Shown: in pieces, positions 58,701-64,000 of the stretch
Numbering within the stretch: position 1 is the stretch's first letter
How the letters are laid out: each line of letters starts with the position of its first letter
Assembly: GCF_023856365.1 (NCBI RefSeq)
Contig: NC_064539.1
Coordinates: forward strand, 17,249,519 to 17,313,518
Direction of reading: 5' to 3'
DNA length: 64,000 nt
Origin: Brienomyrus brachyistius
Lineage: Eukaryota; Chordata; Actinopteri; Osteoglossiformes; Mormyridae
The notes under the pieces: generated by a model
The model's database searches: none
Told to the model about the DNA's origin: nothing
What the model saw: the letters and a program-made list of their open reading frames with translations, nothing else
Made by a program: the position numbers and the translations under genes

Positions 58701-60823
58701 GCACCCCCCAAAAGATTAGCTTCCTGATAGTCTGGCAAATAAGTCACTTTGCATGCTTTTCCAAGAACACGGATCAACTGATGAGAACTTGCAGTGAGAA
58801 TGTGTGAATAGCTGGCACTCACTTTCCCAAAAAGGCACGAAGCTTCAACCAAATGTGCTTGCAGCAAATTCTGAGTTCAAGGGTTAGGACACTTACCTTG
58901 TGTATTATATTTAATCCCTGTCTGTAATTGTTCATTCCCTATTGTCACGTCTCTAACAGTAGCAAGTGGGGTATAAATTTCCCCTGGCCTTGGTCATGTG
59001 GCTATAAAGACTCAGACTCTGATGTGACGTAAAATTCATGCTGCCGATTCACTATGAATATCGGCACTGTGAAGTCAAGTATCACAGAGAGAGAAATTTG
59101 AAAACATTATTTGGTAACACTTCACTTGAGGGGGCACAAGTAATTTAGTAACTCAATTACTACTCAAGAACAAATCATGAACAAATATAGTAACCGCATG
59201 AAACACATAAACTCATAATTGATTAATGATGAGCAAACATGGGATCAGTACATAACATTTAGTTTCTGGTTAATTAATATATTAAGATTATACTGCTACA
59301 TTATAATCTGTAGTTTGCTATCCTATGAGGAACAAGACCAGTCATAAAAACTAATGTTGATGCCTGAAAATGTCATAATTTTTCTGACCATACCCCTAGC
59401 CTCAGTTCACAAACCCTAATTTGGGGCCTTAGGGTGATACATCAGGTTGTTGGACAGTAGAATATATGCTACTAAAGTGTGATAATCTGTGGTTTCCTAT
59501 CCTACAGGGGAGAAGAACTGTCATAAAAACACATTTTGATGTCTGAAAACGCCATAGTTTTTCTAGCCCTAACCCTAGCCTCAGTTTACTAACCCTAACC
59601 CTAATTTGGGGCCTTAGGGTGAAACAATTCCATATTGATGCCTGTGGATTTAGAGTGGGATGTGATAAAAGTTCCTGTAGGTGTAATGGCCAGGTGTCCC
59701 AATACTTTTGTCCATATAACGTAAATCGGTATTCATTATAGATGAAAATTGCTTGCTTCTTAGATTGCACAAAATTGCACTGACAGTTTAGTGCAGCCTG
59801 TCATGGCATGAAACAGTCACATATCAAATTACTAACTATGCAAGAAAGCTTTAATTTCATTCAAGTATTCTTCTGTACAGGCAGAAGACTTCTTGAAGTC
59901 AACCTGCTTCTCACGCTGGAGAATCTGGCTTGTCTTCACTGCAGAGAACGACCAAAAGAACAATATGACTGAATATGAAAGAACAATATGTCGGTGCCTT
60001 AGGGCGAAGGCTGCATAGGAGTGGGACGAGGAACAGCGACTGTCCCACCCTAGGAATAGAAACCCTCCCTCCCAGTATGAGTTCCATCGAGAGCAACAGT
60101 TTATCCCCTGCTACCGAGGACTCATTAACAGCCACTGATTGTGTACATTTTATATCCCGTCTAACAAACCTGTTGCTATACTACATCGCACTATGCACAT
60201 TATCTGTACCTAGTACATCATTTTATTTCATTTTATATATATAAATATATATATATAATATATATATAAAATTTATTAAGTTGGTTGTATGCAAGTGAAA
60301 CAGAATGTAATGCTGTGATCTATCTGAATATGGGCTCCTCTGAGTTCCTAGTTGGAAATTTCAACTTGAATGCCTCCTGAAGTCAGAGTTCTGACTAAGG
60401 AACTCAAAGTAACCTCTGCAACCCAGAATTCGAGATGACTGTGCCCTTCATCAACAGAAGTTAAAGCTGTAGTTTTATGCTGTGCATTAGCACATACTTC
60501 TTATTTGCGGCCATTAAATTGGTTGTTCACGTAATACTGTCCATCCGCTATCTCTGGACATGTTCTTATGCTGTTTACTGTGCAAAATACCACATAATGT
60601 GATCTTATCAACTGATATTGCTAACAACGGCTAACAATGAACCTGGTTGGCAATGGTATTGATAAATGGGTTTGTTGTACTACAACGCGGTTAACCCGGG
60701 GGTGACGTCAGTACCACCTCCAGCTTCCGACCTCCAAAGTAATTGGAAATCAGCATTCAGCTGTTCTATATTACTTTCTAATTCTAAGTTATTGGGAATG
60801 CATAAATACATTGTGACGTGTAA

Positions 60824-60864
<41 letters not shown>

Positions 60865-63365
60865 ATAATAATAATAATATAGAATATATGCTTTTTCTTC
60901 AGATAATCCATGGACAGAACATCGGTATCTCTATGCATTTTTACTAATCAGATTGTGGTGACACAATCAGCCCGGTTTTGTCATGCTTTCTGCCCTGCTG
61001 GTAAGCAGCGTCCTGCCAGTGCATGTATGGCTTGGGTACACCTCACATAATTTACAATGGAAAACTGCCAGTTTGCGGTTATGCTCAGGTACAGCTCAGT
61101 GGAAAAGCACCATTTGAGTCTTCATCTAGAGGGCTCCTGGGTGCAAATTTTAATAAAGGATACCTGATTCAACCATCTCCTCGCCAGAAGTGAGTTTTCT
61201 TCCGCAATTTTCTTGATTGTCCTTGTTTTACATGACACCTCAAAGTAAATTCCTCGTATGTAAAAGTACTTGGTGGTGAATAAACGATTCTGATTTCAGT
61301 CTTCGGAGACGAGTACTGCGGAGGACAAATGCTGGAGGAAGCAGTAGAATGAGCCCAGATACAGACATCGTCCCACCAATGCCTGAAATTCTCATACTTC
61401 TGCAATTTAGCAGGCTGACAGCACAGCAGGGCTCGTGACTGGCCAGCTAAAAATGTACGTCATATCCAAACACAAGTAAGTTTTCAAGAAAACTAATAGT
61501 AGGCATTGATTCCTTCCCACCTACTAGCTCCCCCTAAATTCATTCCCATGCTCTCAAGTCAACAGCAAGATGGTTAGAGACTTAGATTTTCGAAACAATG
61601 GTTTCCTGCTATCAATCACTCTTTGATGCTAGTTTCCTGAAGCACGGCAGCTGATTTGCATAATGTACAGTGACTGCTGATGCCAACATTCATAACTTCA
61701 TGAGACCAAGCCGCAGGCTTCTGACCTTGGAGGACCAAGCGTATCAGCATGTTACGGAGGAATGTCTGGTTGATCATGTCCCACAGCCACTTGAAATGGG
61801 TGAGGATGTAGTGCAGTACATCAGGGCTGGGTTTCAGCAGCTGCTGAACTCTGGACCAGAACTCTGCTGTAAACGACACACATTTCACATGTCAAGCTGG
61901 ATATTCATCCACAATGCCTTCCTGAATAAAAACCAGTATTAAGAGGGCAATGAAAATCTGTACAATATGTATAAACGCTAAATACCACTATTCACTACTT
62001 TTTAATATTTTTCACTAGTTATTGCTGTTGGTTAAATGGTAAAATTAACTAGACTTAAAAACATTGTAGGACGACGTTACAGACTTCAGAGGAAAAGGGA
62101 AATATTTCAAAACTGATCTAAACAAGGAATTAAATGTCAATGAAAAGAACTAAAAAAACAAAATAGGAAAGAAAATCCTACCATTATAATCCAAATGGCA
62201 TCTTATGCATAAAAATGAATTAAGTAAATATTTTCCACACGGTGTGTCTGTACACACACACATTTGTATCCACGTCTTTGTGGGGACCATTCATTCATTT
62301 CTATGGGAAAACCTCTAATCCCAAGTATGACACCCTTAACCCCCACCCAGTTCTAACATTAACCATAAGTAACCAAACAAAATACATGATTTTTGGCTTT
62401 ATAGTTTTTTGATTCCAGTCACAGATTTTGATAAAACTGAATTTCCCCTTGTGGAAACAGAAAAAATGGGCCCCACAACGTCAGAATAACAGGTTTCATC
62501 ACATAACCCAAACCCACTGTTACTGCAATGCAACAGGATTTAACTCAACCCCAAATAAGACTGAAAACACCTGAGAATTCAGCTACTATAACTGTGGTAG
62601 TGTTTTCCCAGCAGTGTTCCAATACAGCCAGTGAACAATAATATACTCCATACACGTCTTAGCGAGAATGGGGTAAAAACATACTGAAAGCTGTAAGAAT
62701 ATTAAGTAATAAGCAGGAGGAGATGTTACGGGTATCATAATGGCTTCCCACAATTAGCAACTGCAATTAATAATAAAAATTATTTTAAAAACTTTCACTT
62801 TTCATTCCTGCCACCTGCACCCGCTTTGCTTTCTTCAGGATTCACTGGAGTGTAATCGCAGTGAACCGCTAAATTTGGTCATATATAGTTGCAAACTGGG
62901 GAACATTTATTTCCTGTTGATAAAGCAGAAGAACCGCATAACGGGATGGCAGTCCACTGCGGGGGCATAATTCCATTTGGAGTGAAAATGCTGAAACCAA
63001 TAGTAAGCGAATTATCTTCAATATACCAGTCTAGTCTGCTTAAAGGCTCGGTATAACAGAAAGATTAAACTCTAATAAAATCTAAAATTGCAATTCAACT
63101 AGCTCTTCATACATTTAAATCTTCCAGGGCATTATGGGAAATGTCTGTGACAGTTACGACATATGATTCTGGAGGGGGCAAACTGAACCAATAAAAAAGC
63201 ATATGAATGAATGAATGAATGAATGAATGAATGAATGAGTTTACTTACGAATAGTGCAATTTTCTCCATAGTAACCAGTGCGAGTACAGTCACATTCGTA
63301 TCTGTCTATGCCAAACCTCACACACACACCCCAGTTCTGGCAAGGGAAATGACAACAGGGATTGG
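50236..63365 (-). CDS. PTGS1: PTGS1, prostaglandin G/H synthase 1 (cyclooxygenase-1), 5' exons outside window
   Basis: PTGS1 converts arachidonate to prostaglandin H2 at the ER lumenal membrane. Exons on the minus strand: 63365-63249 (EGF-like), 61866-61726 (membrane-binding helices), 57406-57263, 56956-56775, 56092-56009, 53125-52879, 52617-52331, 51196-51049 and 50591-50236. All phases match and give about 568 codons; the signal-peptide exons are beyond 64000. Visible residues in ovine numbering: Arg120 (LIRLVL), His207 (QHFTHQFF), Tyr355, Tyr385 and His388 (LYHWHPLMP), Ser530 (SPFSLKGL). Glycosylation sites NQT, NAT and NTS are kept. The C-terminus QTEL lacks the 18-residue insert of PTGS2, and [11 protein letters not shown] and IPSPPTYN are PTGS1-like. 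Positions 513 and 523, however, are Arg and Val as in COX-2. Confidence 0.95.
52741..52792 (+). repeat. CA microsatellite next to a SINE scrap
   Basis: An ACACACCC/CA run lies in the 261-bp PTGS1 intron between exons 52879 and 52617. It follows GGTTAGACCATCACAGGGCA, which looks like decayed SINE sequence. Confidence 0.8.
53695..53932 (-). mobile_element. tRNA-derived SINE
   Basis: The minus strand begins GTGGCTCAGTGGGCTAAGCC, a tRNA A box. It continues with GCTAGTTCAAACCTGGC (B box) and CTGGAGCAAGGCCCTAACCC, a known fish SINE body. It ends in a GAGCAATAAAATATC tail. Confidence 0.8.
54157..54480 (+). repeat. 18-bp minisatellite, 18 copies, PTGS1 intron 6
   Basis: The unit GGGACATGGTGGGCACAG repeats about 18 times with variants (AAGGAGG, ATGGAGG). 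Because the unit is a multiple of three, several open frames of 80-119 codons appear on both strands, but they encode only six-residue repeats. Confidence 0.95.
56597..56745. repeat. Fold-back repeat beside a PTGS1 exon
   Basis: ACAGTCCACGTTTTTGCTCC and its imperfect inverse (GCAAAAATGTGGACTGT) form a hairpin of about 60 bp, flanked by a second inverted pair. A related copy lies at 42745-42862. The repeat ends about 30 bases from the donor of the exon 56956-56775. Confidence 0.7.
59285..59640 (+). repeat. Tandem duplication of about 180 bp with telomere-like strings
   Basis: Two diverged copies share TTGATG(C/T)CTGAAAA, the phrase CTAGCCTCAGTT, and CCCTAATTTGGGGCCTTAGG. The second copy has the fuller CTAACCCTAACCCTAA telomere-type run. 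Confidence 0.75.
60825..60880 (+). repeat. CTA/ATA trinucleotide microsatellite
   Basis: About eleven ACT units are followed by five AAT units, inside the large PTGS1 intron. Confidence 0.95.
61867..63248 (-). other. PTGS1 intron 3, no feature recognised
   Basis: The intron between the EGF-like exon and the membrane-binding exon is AT-rich. Apart from an AATG microsatellite at 63203-63240, just inside the donor, I see no gene or clear element. Confidence 0.5.
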
Positions 63366-64000
63366 CTGCAAGAAAACATACACATTCAGGACTGTTAGTT
63401 CACTAAAAATGTGAATTCCACTCATTTGAATGCCTGTTATCCTATACATGGTCACACATGGACATGGATTATAGGCACAAGGCCAGAGTACAACCTGGAT
63501 GAAATGCCACACATACACACATACAAACACACACTATGGGCAATTCAGAGACGCCAGCCCGTCACAGGGCACCATACTGGCAAACCCACATAACAGAGAG
63601 AGGACATGCTCTCTGAACTTTTCTTTCACCATATTCAAAGACCATCACATACCTCAGTCTTAGACAACAGAAAAGCTATTTAATTGATCTAACATTTGAC
63701 ATTACGTTTTATTTAGCAGGTACAGCACATTGGCAATAAAGCACGTTACAAACATACAGTTGTCATGCAACCAATCAGGCGTAAGTGCAGATGGGCTGAG
63801 CTTCCAATGAATGACTAGTTACAAGTGTAGGCCGTTATTGGAGGAAGAAGGATACAACACCTAAAAAATATACAATTAAAGGCATCATACAATAGAAACG
63901 AAATCGCGAATGGCATTAAAACGTCCCCCACCCCCACCGCAGGGGCAGTTAAACGTGACCCACAACCTGGTCCTGTCCATGATCAGACATGTTCATTACA
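63366..64000 (-). other. PTGS1 upstream intron, window edge
   Basis: Sequence 5' of the EGF-like exon on the minus strand. A SINE scrap (GGGCAATTCAGAGACGCC, about 63538-63590) is present. No signal-peptide exon is visible, so it should lie beyond 64000. Confidence 0.5.

Larger units (their letters stand above)
57407..61725 (-). other. PTGS1 intron between exons 61726 and 57406
   Basis: A 4.3 kb intron. It holds a MITE-like start (59113), a tandem duplication with telomere-like CCCTAA strings (59285-59640), a lone Tc1 end (59691-59718), a TA run (60234-60271), a CTA/ATA microsatellite (60825-60880), and a relative of the 53-bp repeat near 61030-61110. No exon with a coding match is seen. Confidence 0.6.

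Noticed and set aside
50236..63365. PTGS2 instead of PTGS1
   Set aside because: Despite Arg513 and Val523, the C-terminus lacks the PTGS2 insert, the body motifs are PTGS1-like, and the neighbour PDCL fits the PTGS1 locus.

Overview
The window looks like nuclear DNA of a ray-finned (teleost-type) fish. Genes are interrupted by many GT-AG introns, and the deduced proteins are vertebrate orthologues. The introns and spacers carry fish-style mobile elements (Tc1/mariner relics, tRNA-derived SINEs, LINE 3' ends) and many minisatellites. I cannot name the species.

Layout: (1) SEC16A on +, about 0.5-24.0 kb, encoding the scaffold of ER exit sites. I could place 30 coding exons. With a few one-base frame corrections they give about 2,439 residues. 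(2) INPP5E on +, 26.0-31.1 kb, with ten coding exons and 641 residues, the ciliary inositol-polyphosphate 5-phosphatase; it is complete, including a C-terminal CaaX box. (3) An unnamed gene on -, 34.5-36.7 kb, with six exons and 220 residues. It consists almost only of three tandem MLLE (PABC) domains and has no RNA-binding domain. This is the most unusual gene here. (4) A tentative small gene on +, 40.3-41.4 kb (possible promoter near 39.4 kb), encoding a 126-residue helical protein with hydrophobic segments at both ends. (5) PDCL on -, 43.8-45.6 kb, with 305 residues, the phosducin-like co-chaperone. (6) PTGS1 (cyclooxygenase-1) on -, 50.2-63.4 kb, with nine coding exons; the signal-peptide exons lie beyond the right edge. 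To my knowledge the human orthologues of SEC16A, INPP5E, PDCL and PTGS1 all lie on chromosome 9q, so the neighbourhood is consistent with conserved synteny.

The genes are not a pathway; they are independent housekeeping or signalling genes. The repeat content is striking. A 2.6 kb array of a 26-bp unit in a SEC16A intron is open in all three forward frames. A 33-base C run forms a splice-acceptor pyrimidine tract. A 20-bp array alternating CG and G runs is fused to a transposon end in INPP5E. An array of CACGTG palindromes sits in an intron of the MLLE gene.

SEC16A exons 2, 7, 8, 20 and 22 carry single-base frame breaks, mostly in GC-rich or homopolymer sequence, while the conserved central domain is intact. 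I read these as probable assembly errors rather than gene death. All exon boundaries were derived by hand from splice consensus, phase agreement and remembered protein similarity. No alignment or database search was run.
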